Source of the DNA: Firmicutes bacterium HGW-Firmicutes-2
GTDB taxonomy: Bacteria; Bacillota; Clostridia; Lachnospirales; Vallitaleaceae
Assembly: GCA_002841495.1 (NCBI GenBank)
Contig: PGZV01000005.1
Location: 223,212 to 287,211, forward strand
Direction of reading: 5' to 3'
DNA: 64,000 nucleotides
This document shows, one piece after another, positions 26,555-34,362 of the stretch; position 1 is the first letter of the stretch; each line of letters begins with the position of its first letter. The position numbers and the translations under genes are program-made. A model generated the notes under the pieces. That model was not told the DNA's origin and searched no databases. It was given only the letters and a program-made list of their open reading frames with translations.

Positions 26555-26985
26555 ACTTTTTTACCGACATATTGGTCGAAAAGTGTACTTAAAGAAAATA
26601 GAATCATCATGGCAACAGCTATGCTACCGGCTATTTGTAGCGTTTCAAAAAGGTGCTTGGCCACTAAATTGTAATCTTCTTCTATAACCGCATAAAGTGT
26701 TTTGTACATACCCATACCTGGAACCAAGGGTATGATACCTGGTATCTGGAATATGGTAACCGGTGATTTGCGTAATTTAGAAAAAAGATTGGCAAGTAGA
26801 CTGACCAAAAAAGCGCCCACAAAACTAGCTGTAATAACGGAATAATTTGAATGGATGACCATTAAATAGCCCCACCAACCAACTGCGCCGACTAGTCCGG
26901 ATATCAGCAGTTGGTTTTTTGATGTGTTAAATATGATGGCAAAAAAAATCGTAACAAAATAGGCAGCAATGACTTGAATCATCAT
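26551..26985 (-). CDS. Threonine/serine exporter, small membrane subunit (ThrE C-terminal half)
   Basis: A 144-residue protein with four to five hydrophobic helices. PGIIPLVPGMGMYKTLYAVIEED, near residues 77-99, is the conserved core motif of the ThrE small half (DUF3815, YjjB-like; motif shortened here to PLVPGMGMYKTLY). In Corynebacterium the two halves are fused and export threonine and serine with proton motive force; in Clostridia they are split. The start overlaps the stop of the upstream subunit by 4 bp (ATGA), a sign of translational coupling. Confidence 0.85.
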   Translation of the reverse strand: MMIQVIAAYFVTIFFAIIFNTSKNQLLISGLVGAVGWWGYLMVIHSNYSVITASFVGAFLVSLLANLFSKLRKSPVTIFQIPGIIPLVPGMGMYKTLYAVIEEDYNLVAKHLFETLQIAGSIAVAMMILFSLSTLFDQYVGKKV

Positions 26986-27761
26986 AGGACGATACCTCCG
27001 TATAAGGAATTGAAGATGGAGAGGGCAATACCAACACCGGCAGTGATAGAAGCAGCCACGATGAAGGCATCTAATATTCTTGAAGCACCGGAGACGAGAT
27101 CGCCATGAATGGTGTCGCGAACGGCATTAGTAATAGCAACACCTGGTACGAGGGGCATAATGGAACTGATGATAATAAGATCCAAGCTATGACCAAGACC
27201 TATAGCGTGGATGAAAAATAAAGCCACCCAGGAAGTCATAAAACTACCGATCAGATCAATAAAAAACTTGGAGACCCCTAGGTGTAGCATGGTTACTTGA
27301 AAGAGACCAAGTGCCAGCCCAGCGACTAAAGTGGCAAAAGCATCGTGAAGGGAACCACCAAGAACGATAGCGAACAAACCAGCAGCAAGGCCGATGGAAG
27401 CCACTATAAATTGCTTACTATAGGCTGGCTCATGAGCCGCTTTTAAAATTGAGTCATAAGCATCATTTAAGGATATGGAACGGTTGCAATAATCCCTGGA
27501 AATTGCATTTGCAAGTTCAATGCGATAAAGGTTTATACCTCTGTTATTCACACGTCGTATAACCGTCATGTGATCACGGTCTTCATCTTCTAATGTTGCA
27601 AAAATTCCCGTGGGTGTCACATAAGACTCAATCCCCTTATAATCAGAGGTTTTTAAGATACGGTTGATGGTGTCTTCTACACGATACGTCTCGGCACCAT
27701 TTCTTAGCATAACTTCCCCTACAGCTAGAGAAAAGTTCATTAGTTTTTTTGAATCCATCAT
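26982..27761 (-). CDS. Threonine/serine exporter, large subunit (ThrE N-terminal half)
   Basis: A 259-residue protein with a cytoplasmic N-terminal part containing GEVMLRNGAETYRVEDTINRI (first residues GEVMLRNGAETYRVEDT), typical of DUF1212/YjjP, then about five membrane helices including IISSIMPLVPGVAITNAVRD. It would form the exporter with the adjacent small subunit. Two start codons, 27761 and 27758, are possible after AAGAGGTGC; the second gives better spacing. The two-gene operon is convergent with the RseC gene. Confidence 0.85.
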   Translation of the reverse strand: MMDSKKLMNFSLAVGEVMLRNGAETYRVEDTINRILKTSDYKGIESYVTPTGIFATLEDEDRDHMTVIRRVNNRGINLYRIELANAISRDYCNRSISLNDAYDSILKAAHEPAYSKQFIVASIGLAAGLFAIVLGGSLHDAFATLVAGLALGLFQVTMLHLGVSKFFIDLIGSFMTSWVALFFIHAIGLGHSLDLIIISSIMPLVPGVAITNAVRDTIHGDLVSGASRILDAFIVAASITAGVGIALSIFNSLYGGIVL

Positions 27762-27943
27762 GCACCTCTTATTCTAATCACTATGAAAAATTTATATTTA
27801 TTCATATGTATACATTATTAATTTTGAAACCAAAACCATTATTAAAGTATTGAAGTGTCTGAAATCATTTTACTATGAAGGGGTCAACTATGTCAAAAGC
27901 AGAATTCAATTCTGTATAAAATCAAAGTTTTATGATTTCATGA

Positions 27944-27972
27944 TTCCATTCTAGAAAACCATATGATATAAT
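27944..27972 (+). promoter_or_regulatory. Promoter of glyA
   Basis: TTCCAT (27944-27949), 17 bp, extended -10 TGATATAAT (TATAAT at 27967-27972), 80 bp before the ATG. The leader is too short for a riboswitch that I recognise. Confidence 0.6.
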
Positions 27973-28052
27973 ACCACTAAATAATGGGTGAAAATCAAGG
28001 AACTATAATCAGGATAACTAAGTACATTCACGAATAATGGAGGAATAATCAC

Positions 28053-29285
28053 ATGTATTCATTTGATGAAGTAAGCAAAGCAGATCCTCAATTGGCAGAG
28101 GCCATGGAACTTGAGTTGAACAGACAAAGAAATAATATTGAGTTAATCGCGTCCGAGAATTTTGTATCTAAGGCCGTTATGGCAGCGATGGGTAGTCCTT
28201 TGACGAATAAATATGCAGAAGGGTATCCGGGTAGAAGGTACTACGGTGGATGTCAATTTGTTGATATGGCGGAAGAATTGGCTATCAGTCGGGCTAAGGA
28301 GATTTTTGGAGCGGATCATGCCAATGTTCAACCCCATTCAGGCGCTCAGGCTAATATGGCGGTATTCTTCGCTGTTTTGGATCCGGGTGATAAAGTTATG
28401 GGTATGAATCTATCTCATGGCGGCCACTTGACCCATGGAAGTCCAGTGAATATGTCAGGTAAACATTATAAAATCATACCATATGGTGTCAATAAGGAAG
28501 GCTTTATTGATTATGAAGCTTTAATGGCACTTGCTCTTGAAGAAAAGCCAAAGCTTATTATAGCCGGTGCCAGTGCATATGCAAGAACCATTGATTTTGC
28601 TAAATTCAGAGAAGTTGCAGATGCTGTAGATGCTTATCTTATGGTAGATATGGCCCATATAGCAGGCTTGGTTGCGGCTGGTCTACATCCAAATCCGGTT
28701 CCTTATGCTGACTTTGTTACCACAACCACCCATAAGACTTTAAGAGGTCCAAGAGGTGGTATGATTCTATGTAAAGAAAAATATGCCAAAATTATAGACA
28801 AAGCTATTTTCCCAGGTATACAAGGTGGACCATTAATGCACGTGATTGCTGCAAAAGCTGTTAACTTCAAAGAAGTTATGACAGAAGAATTCAAGAGTTA
28901 TCAAAAGCAAGTGGTTAAGAATGCAGCAGCATTATCAGAAGCATTGGTCAAAAGAGGCTTTAATATTGTATCCGGTGGTACGGATAATCACTTGATGTTG
29001 GTGGATTTACAAAACATTACAATGACAGGAAAAGTAGCTGAGCATCTTTTAGATGAAGTAGGTGTAACCTGCAATAAGAATACAGTGCCTTATGATCCTG
29101 AAAGTCCCTTTGTCACAAGCGGTATACGTCTTGGTACCCCGGCAGTTACGACAAGAGGGATGACAGAGGCGGATATGGATGTCATTGCGGAGATTATTGA
29201 ACTTACATTAAAAGATATTGAAAGTAATAGAGATAAGATTGTGAACATGGTAAAAGAACTTGTTGACAAATATCCGTTATACTAA
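28053..29285 (+). CDS. glyA: Serine hydroxymethyltransferase
   Basis: A 410-residue PLP enzyme: serine + tetrahydrofolate <-> glycine + methylene-THF, the main source of one-carbon units. Visible landmarks are [10 protein letters not shown] near residue 30, [14 protein letters not shown] near 55, and the PLP lysine in [14 protein letters not shown] near 226. The length is standard. TGGAGGAATAATCAC precedes the ATG. It has its own promoter and a near-perfect terminator hairpin. Its methylene-THF feeds the MTHFR half of the fusion protein at 36495. Confidence 0.97.
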   Translation: MYSFDEVSKADPQLAEAMELELNRQRNNIELIASENFVSKAVMAAMGSPLTNKYAEGYPGRRYYGGCQFVDMAEELAISRAKEIFGADHANVQPHSGAQANMAVFFAVLDPGDKVMGMNLSHGGHLTHGSPVNMSGKHYKIIPYGVNKEGFIDYEALMALALEEKPKLIIAGASAYARTIDFAKFREVADAVDAYLMVDMAHIAGLVAAGLHPNPVPYADFVTTTTHKTLRGPRGGMILCKEKYAKIIDKAIFPGIQGGPLMHVIAAKAVNFKEVMTEEFKSYQKQVVKNAAALSEALVKRGFNIVSGGTDNHLMLVDLQNITMTGKVAEHLLDEVGVTCNKNTVPYDPESPFVTSGIRLGTPAVTTRGMTEADMDVIAEIIELTLKDIESNRDKIVNMVKELVDKYPLY

Positions 29286-29322
29286 ATATTAGAAAATGAT
29301 AATAAGTACGTCATTATAGATA

Positions 29323-29359
29323 ATATAAGGCTGTCTCTTGTCGGAGACAGCCTTATATA
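29323..29359 (+). terminator. Terminator of glyA
   Basis: ATATAAGGCTGTCTC pairs with GAGACAGCCTTATAT around a 5-nt loop. The U tract is poor, but the 15-bp stem is perfect. Confidence 0.75.
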
Positions 29360-29421
29360 TTATCCTCTAACACAGACTGGGGTAGACCTTTATACAGCAT
29401 TTTGCAAAGACATAGTAGTGG

Positions 29422-29449
29422 TTGACACTTGTGATAATTGTGAGATAAT
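29422..29449 (+). promoter_or_regulatory. Promoter of the degenerate GGDEF gene
   Basis: Consensus TTGACA (29422-29427), 16 bp, GATAAT (29444-29449), 38 bp before the ATG. Confidence 0.7.
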
Positions 29450-29487
29450 TAAAAGTGTAGGTTAACCAGATTTGGGGGCGATTATTA

Positions 29488-30126
29488 ATGAAGGAATCAA
29501 TCAAGATTTTGCTAATAAAGAATAAAAACCTGTTTAAAGAAGATATGGAATTATTTGATACCATGGTCAGCTTGGTAGATGACCTTGACCCAATCGATCA
29601 TAGGGTTGTAAAATTGATAGAAGCATTTATATCAAAGTATCAGGATCAATATGGTAAAATTAATTCTTTGCTTTTGAGTGACTTGCTCGTTGAGGATGAA
29701 GAAGCTTCTATTTTCATGCAACTAGATAGAGAATGTTCAAGAGCCAATCGTTATCAGCAAAATTTAACAACATGTATGGTGCACATTAATCATGACCAAA
29801 CTAAGGAAGCATCTATGAATAGTATGATGAACGTATTTGAAACTTCATTAAGAGATAGTTTGAGAAAGACAGATTGTGTAGGCTTATATAGAGTGGATAA
29901 GCTTTTGATTTTGTTACCGAACACTTTAAAAGATGATGCGATGTCGGTCATAAAGAAGTTGGAAGAGCAAATTCATAACATTGGTAAAGTTCATAACATA
30001 GAACTTGGTGAGGTCTTTTCGGTAACGGAGTTCATTAGATGGGAATCCTATGAGTTACTACTTAAACGCTTAGAATATGGCATATTAAGAGGTATTCAAA
30101 ATAATAAAAAAATCACAACCATGTAA
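29488..30126 (+). CDS. Degenerate GGDEF-like protein, probably catalytically inactive
   Basis: A 212-residue cytoplasmic protein. From about residue 78 it follows the GGDEF fold: LDRECSRANRYQQNLTTCMV matches the helix and strand before the active site, and LRKTDCVGLYRVDKLLILLP occupies the place of LRxxDxVxRYGGDEFxILLP, with GGDEF replaced by RVDKL. The metal and GTP residues are therefore lost, so cyclase activity is unlikely. It may be a c-di-GMP or protein-binding relic, or a sensor. The N-terminal 75 residues are helical with no known domain. GGGGGCG precedes the ATG. Monocistronic. Confidence 0.65.
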   Translation: MKESIKILLIKNKNLFKEDMELFDTMVSLVDDLDPIDHRVVKLIEAFISKYQDQYGKINSLLLSDLLVEDEEASIFMQLDRECSRANRYQQNLTTCMVHINHDQTKEASMNSMMNVFETSLRDSLRKTDCVGLYRVDKLLILLPNTLKDDAMSVIKKLEEQIHNIGKVHNIELGEVFSVTEFIRWESYELLLKRLEYGILRGIQNNKKITTM

Positions 30127-30129
30127 AGT

Positions 30130-30164
30130 AAAAAAGCCTCCTTTAATGTGAAGGGGGCTTTTTT
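30130..30164 (+). terminator. Terminator after the degenerate GGDEF gene
   Basis: AAAAAAGCCTCCTT pairs with AAGGGGGCTTTTTT around an 8-nt loop, with a T run on the plus strand. Confidence 0.85.
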
Positions 30165-30169
30165 AGATT

Positions 30170-30241
30170 AAACGAGGCATAGCCTCTTTGTTTTAACTCT
30201 TGAAAATTTCCTGTCGTAGACAATTTGCTAGCAAATTGTTT
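30170..30241. repeat. Hairpin-rich dispersed repeat, copy R3
   Basis: AACGAGGC-ATA-GCCTCTTTGTT is followed by TTTCCTGTCG and a perfect 20-bp palindrome, ACAATTTGCT/AGCAAATTGT, at 30220-30239. It shares modules with R1 (2797-2902) and R2. The last bases overlap the stop codon of the minus-strand LUD gene. Confidence 0.55.
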
Positions 30242-30876
30242 TAATAGCCGAGTATTTCACCTACTAGAACAACTTTTATTCGGTTTTCTTTACCTGAACG
30301 CCTTGTAATGACAATGTGTGAGCAAATACAGTCATCCACCTGACAATCGTGGCAGAATCCGGTTTTGGAGCAAGGCGTGTTTTTAGAAAGACGTTGGGTG
30401 TTGGGTGGCGCTGCAAAATTTTTAACCCGACTGATGGCTTCATCTAGATCTGTGGCAACTTTATTCATACCACAAATTACAATAACCTGTTTTGGACCAT
30501 AAATAAGAGCGGCAACACGATTACCGTTACCATCGATGCTGACTAGATGACCGTCAAGAGACAGGGCATTTGAGCTCATGAGATAAGTGTCGCTATCAAA
30601 TGCTTTAAGATAGATAGAGCGAACTTCTTCAGGTGATGTGGCTTGTCTTCTGTCTAAGAGTTCATAAGAACCTTGTGTAATCTCATCAAGTAGACCTAAC
30701 TCTTCCAGTGTCATAGAACCGCCAAAAGACACTTTGCTCCCCTCTTCCATTAGAGACAAAGTAAGTTCGATGGCTTCAGCCTTTGTCTCGCAATAGTAAC
30801 CCTTCATGTTCCTTCTTTCCAAATTTTGTATAATGGTATTGCTTTGCTGTCTGTAGAATTTTTTAACAGGTGTCAT
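30241..30876 (-). CDS. LUD domain protein (lactate utilization LutC/YkgG-like)
   Basis: A 211-residue protein, start MTPVKKFYRQQSNTIIQNLE after AAAGGATCTTACA; in-frame codons up to 31011 lack a site. The LUD fold is evident in VSFGGSMTLEELGLLDEI and NRVAALIYGPKQVIVI. The C-terminus carries a Cys cluster (CSKTGFCHDCQVDDCICSH), typical of the Clostridial single-gene type. In LutABC the LUD subunit supports lactate oxidation; standalone forms are uncharacterised and no lutA or lutB is nearby. Divergent from hydE. Confidence 0.8.
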   Translation of the reverse strand: MTPVKKFYRQQSNTIIQNLERRNMKGYYCETKAEAIELTLSLMEEGSKVSFGGSMTLEELGLLDEITQGSYELLDRRQATSPEEVRSIYLKAFDSDTYLMSSNALSLDGHLVSIDGNGNRVAALIYGPKQVIVICGMNKVATDLDEAISRVKNFAAPPNTQRLSKNTPCSKTGFCHDCQVDDCICSHIVITRRSGKENRIKVVLVGEILGY

Positions 30877-31051
30877 TGTAAGATCCTTTCTAACAATTAT
30901 TTCATTATGGGGTAAAACTTCACTAAATCCACATATACCTATTACATTATAACCTTTGATGAGAACGAGGTAAACAGTGTGGAAAGAATATTTAATATAC
31001 TTAGGAAGCATTATTCACAATAAATTCACATTTTTTTTGTTCGGAATATGG

Positions 31052-31080
31052 TATGATGTTAATATTGTGAAAGCTTTCAC
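31052..31080 (+). promoter_or_regulatory. -10 box and 14-bp palindrome ahead of hydE
   Basis: TATGAT (31052-31057) is a likely -10 box with a weak -35. The perfect palindrome GTGAAAGCTTTCAC (31067-31080) begins near the expected transcript start, a typical operator position; it could equally be a short 5' hairpin. Confidence 0.4.
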
Positions 31081-31094
31081 GAAAGGATGGCATA

Positions 31095-32144
31095 ATGAAA
31101 AACATAATTGATCAAATATATGATACAGGTCAAGTGACCAGAGATGAACTTTTAGAATTATTGAATAAACTAGATGAAGGTAGTACAGCATATCTGCATG
31201 AGCGTGCTCATGAGAAAAGACTTTCTGTAAACGGAAATAAAGTGTTTATGAGAGGACTTATTGAATTTACCAATTATTGTAAAAGTAACTGTATGTATTG
31301 TGGTATAAGAAGAGAGAATAAGCATGCAGATCGTTACCGTTTGGATACAGAGACAATACTCGAATGTTGCAGAGAGGGTCATGAACTAGGTTATAGAACC
31401 TTTGTTTTACAAGGTGGTGAAGATCCATTTTATACGGATGATGATATCGTTAGTTTGATTAAAGCTATAAAATCCAATCATCCGGATTGTGCCATAACAC
31501 TTTCCATAGGAGAGAAATCAAAAGAGAGTTATCAGCTCTATAAAGATGCAGGTGCAGACCGATATCTTCTTAGACATGAAACCAACACAAAAGCTTTATA
31601 TGAGCGTCTACACCCGGATATGTCCTATGAAGCACGTATACAATGTCTATACGATCTTAAAGAAATTGGGTTTCAAGTGGGGGCAGGCTTCATGGTGGGC
31701 TTACCCGGACAAGAAAATGAAGACTATGTTAATGACTTACTCTTCCTCATGAAACTACAACCCCATATGGTGGGTATCGGGCCGTTTATTCCTCAACAGG
31801 ATACACCTTTGGCTCATGCTTCCTCGGGTACTTTGGAGAAGACTTGCATCATGTTGTCTCTTGTTAGGCTATTGTTACCTAAGGTCTTGTTACCTGCAAC
31901 CACGGCACTTGGTTCATTGGACAAAAAAGGTAGGGAAAGAGGACTTCAGGCTGGTGGTAATGTGGTTATGCCGAACTTATCACCAACGAATATAAGAGAT
32001 AAGTATCTCTTATACGATGGCAAAATTTGTACCGGTGATGAAGCCGCACATTGTAGAGGGTGTATTGAAAGACGTATCCAATCTGTAGGATTTGAAGTGG
32101 ACATGTCAAGAGGTGACCATGTAGATAGTCTCACCCAGAAATAG
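31095..32144 (+). CDS. hydE: [FeFe] hydrogenase H-cluster radical SAM maturase HydE
   Basis: A 349-residue radical SAM enzyme of standard length. The CxxxCxxC motif for the SAM-binding [4Fe-4S] cluster is at Cys62, Cys66, Cys69 (CKSNCMYC). The TIM-barrel landmarks LQGGEDPFYTDDD and GAGFMVGLPGQ match HydE, and GDEAAHCRGC near the C-terminus supplies extra cysteines. HydE helps build the diiron subcluster together with HydF and HydG, which are not in this window. GAAAGGATGGCATA precedes the ATG. It implies hydrogen metabolism and fits with NfnAB handling reduced ferredoxin. Confidence 0.9.
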   Translation: MKNIIDQIYDTGQVTRDELLELLNKLDEGSTAYLHERAHEKRLSVNGNKVFMRGLIEFTNYCKSNCMYCGIRRENKHADRYRLDTETILECCREGHELGYRTFVLQGGEDPFYTDDDIVSLIKAIKSNHPDCAITLSIGEKSKESYQLYKDAGADRYLLRHETNTKALYERLHPDMSYEARIQCLYDLKEIGFQVGAGFMVGLPGQENEDYVNDLLFLMKLQPHMVGIGPFIPQQDTPLAHASSGTLEKTCIMLSLVRLLLPKVLLPATTALGSLDKKGRERGLQAGGNVVMPNLSPTNIRDKYLLYDGKICTGDEAAHCRGCIERRIQSVGFEVDMSRGDHVDSLTQK

Positions 32145-32274
32145 GAACCATTTCCATATTGTAACAGGATAAAGCTTTCCAGTGATGGTGTTAACGTGGT
32201 ACAATATAGATAAGTCTAATAACAGCAGATAATATTTATGCATTAGGTCTCTTTCAGTCTGAGGAAGTGATTTT

Positions 32275-33612
32275 ATGGGGCGCTGGGTTCCGGAATTCTC
32301 TAAAAAAAAGACCATACTAATATCAACATTAATGGGCTTAGGTGCTTTGTTAATATTGGCATTCATTGTTCAAAATTATCATGAAAAGAAACTGCAAGAT
32401 GAGATACTAGAAACCACTAAAAGTTATATGGTTTTTCAGACGGATTTAGAAAAAAGAGTCTATTCTAATATATATTTGTTAAACGGTTATGTAGCCTACC
32501 TCAAAATAGAATGTGGCTTAGACTGGCGTCAATCACCAAGGTATTTAGCAACTTTGATTGAAGACCAAGAAGTATACATCCGAAATATAGCGACTGTGAA
32601 GGATACCACTATCGTTAATAATTTTCCCCTTGAAGGGAATGAGAACACTATTGGTGTGGACCTTGCAACGATTGAAAGTCAGAAAGAAATGGTTCTTAAA
32701 ACAAAGAATGAATTAATGACAACGTTTCAAGGACCTCTACCCTTGGTGCAAGGTGGCGATGGATTTGTCGTTAGAGTACCAGTGGTAAGAGAAGATTCCG
32801 GCTACTGGGGTCAAGTGAGCATTGTCTTAGAAGGTGAACGCATCTATGAAGCAATAGATGAGATTGCAGAAAAAACATCTCTGAATATTCGCGTATATAA
32901 CACCTATGAGGATTCTTTTTATATCTATGATGAAAAACCGATGAAGAATCCTTTGAGCTTTGTGATTAGCCCAACGCTAATGAACTGGAAGGTGGAGGTG
33001 GCGCCAATCGATGGTTGGAGTCATCTTGGGACGACTCATATCCTATTAGGATTATTATGTTTCTTAACGTCTATAATAATTGGTTTAATATCTTATTATT
33101 CCTTGAAAGCCAATTACAGATTTAAGCATAACTCCATACATGACAGCCTTACGGGGTTGCTGAACCGACACTTTCTAAATGACTATCAGAAGTTGATTTT
33201 TTCGTCAGCCGAAAGAAGAAGTGCCATGGTTGGGTTATTGCTTTTGGACTTAGATAGTTTCAAGAGTATTAATGATACCTATGGCCATAGTGTTGGTGAT
33301 GAAGTGTTAATTGAAACGGCCAGGATTCTAAAAAAAGTCGTTCGAACCAATGAAGCCGTCTTTCGTATTGGCGGAGACGAATTCTTAATTATCTTTCCAA
33401 TGATTGAAAATGCTTTGGCACTTAAGAATGCCGGCAAAAGGATTATGGAAATGTTTCATGATGAATTCAGAATCAAAAACCAAGACATTTGGATTGCTTC
33501 TAGTATTGGTATGAGTATTTATCCTCTCGATGGTAAAGATTTTGAAGAAGTACTACATATTGCGGATAAAAATATGTACGAGCATAAAAAATCCAAAAAT
33601 TATAACATGTAA
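32275..33612 (+). CDS. CHASE-like sensor diguanylate cyclase
   Basis: A 445-residue membrane protein: helix 1 at about 13-32, an extracytoplasmic domain 33-253, helix 2 at 254-275, then a GGDEF domain 285-445. GDGFVVRVPVV...YWGQVSIVLEG (160-186) resembles a CHASE ligand-binding domain. HDSLTGLLNRHF begins the cyclase, and the GGDEF motif is intact at 366-370 (FRIGGDEFLII), so c-di-GMP synthesis is expected. The I-site is RTNE rather than RxxD, suggesting weak product inhibition. GAGGAAGTG lies upstream of the ATG. Ligand unknown. Confidence 0.88.
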   Translation: MGRWVPEFSKKKTILISTLMGLGALLILAFIVQNYHEKKLQDEILETTKSYMVFQTDLEKRVYSNIYLLNGYVAYLKIECGLDWRQSPRYLATLIEDQEVYIRNIATVKDTTIVNNFPLEGNENTIGVDLATIESQKEMVLKTKNELMTTFQGPLPLVQGGDGFVVRVPVVREDSGYWGQVSIVLEGERIYEAIDEIAEKTSLNIRVYNTYEDSFYIYDEKPMKNPLSFVISPTLMNWKVEVAPIDGWSHLGTTHILLGLLCFLTSIIIGLISYYSLKANYRFKHNSIHDSLTGLLNRHFLNDYQKLIFSSAERRSAMVGLLLLDLDSFKSINDTYGHSVGDEVLIETARILKKVVRTNEAVFRIGGDEFLIIFPMIENALALKNAGKRIMEMFHDEFRIKNQDIWIASSIGMSIYPLDGKDFEEVLHIADKNMYEHKKSKNYNM

Positions 33613-33649
33613 AACTTATGTAAAACTATACAAAATCTTATTTTTTAGG

Positions 33650-33678
33650 TTGACTTGAGTCTGATAACTGTTTATGAT
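33650..33678 (+). promoter_or_regulatory. Promoter of the ArsC-like gene
   Basis: TTGACT (33650-33655), 17 bp, TATGAT (33673-33678), 63 bp before the ATG. Confidence 0.7.
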
Positions 33679-33741
33679 TGGACTATTAAAGAGACGAAAT
33701 ATAGAAACTAAATAGTGAAGTTTGCATAAGGAGTGAAGCTC

Positions 33742-34140
33742 ATGAAAAAAGTAGCGTTTGTTTGTATACACAATTCTTGTAGGTCACAGATGGCTGAAGG
33801 TTTCGGCAAAAAAATCGGTGCAGATATATTTGAATCCTATTCAGCGGGTACAGAACATTACCATGAAGTTAAGCCGGGTGCTGTAACGGTAATGGAAGAA
33901 ATTGGTATTGATATGAGTAATCATAAACCAAAACTCTTATCGGATATCCCAGATAATATAGACATACTTATAACGATGGGGTGTGGTGTTGAGTGTCCTT
34001 ATCTGCCATGTAGTCACAGAGAAGATTGGGGACTTGAAGACCCTTCCGGTGGACCCATTGAAGGATTTAGAAATACAAGAGATTTAATTGAACAAAAAGT
34101 ACTAGATTTAAAAGAACGTATTGAAAAAGGTATCATATAA
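33742..34140 (+). CDS. Low-molecular-weight phosphatase-fold protein, ArsC-like arsenate reductase
   Basis: A 132-residue cytoplasmic protein. The P-loop CIHNSCRSQ (Cys8, Arg14) is that of LMW tyrosine phosphatases and thioredoxin-coupled arsenate reductases. Cysteines 81, 85 and 90 (MGCGVECPYLPC) provide the redox relay used by ArsC, and DPSGG holds the catalytic Asp. It is therefore an ArsC-type enzyme in all likelihood, but no arsB, acr3 or arsR lies nearby, so a general role is possible. The start at 33742 follows AAGGAGTG; the GTG at 33733 lies within that site. Confidence 0.8.
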   Translation: MKKVAFVCIHNSCRSQMAEGFGKKIGADIFESYSAGTEHYHEVKPGAVTVMEEIGIDMSNHKPKLLSDIPDNIDILITMGCGVECPYLPCSHREDWGLEDPSGGPIEGFRNTRDLIEQKVLDLKERIEKGII

Positions 34141-34221
34141 CGCCTTGGAACCAAAGTCATTTACTAAAGTGATTATTAAATTACCCGTATAAATTTTATT
34201 AAAATATAATATTTCTAAGAT

Positions 34222-34259
34222 AAATGTTAGGTTGATTATTGCCTAGCATTTGTTTTTTG
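34222..34259 (+). terminator. Terminator after the ArsC-like gene
   Basis: AAATGTTAGG pairs with CCTAGCATTT around TTGATTATTG, followed by GTTTTTTG. Confidence 0.85.
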
Positions 34260-34282
34260 TATTCTTATTTCAGCCATTCTAT

Positions 34283-34311
34283 TTGTACCACCTCGTGGGC
34301 TGTGATATAAT
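34283..34311 (+). promoter_or_regulatory. Promoter of the topB operon
   Basis: TTGTAC (34283-34288), 17 bp, extended -10 TGATATAAT (TATAAT at 34306-34311), 52 bp before the topB ATG. Confidence 0.65.
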
Positions 34312-34362
34312 TCTGTAAAGTGGGAATGAGCAAAAAAGTATGTTTGAAATGAGGAACACAAT

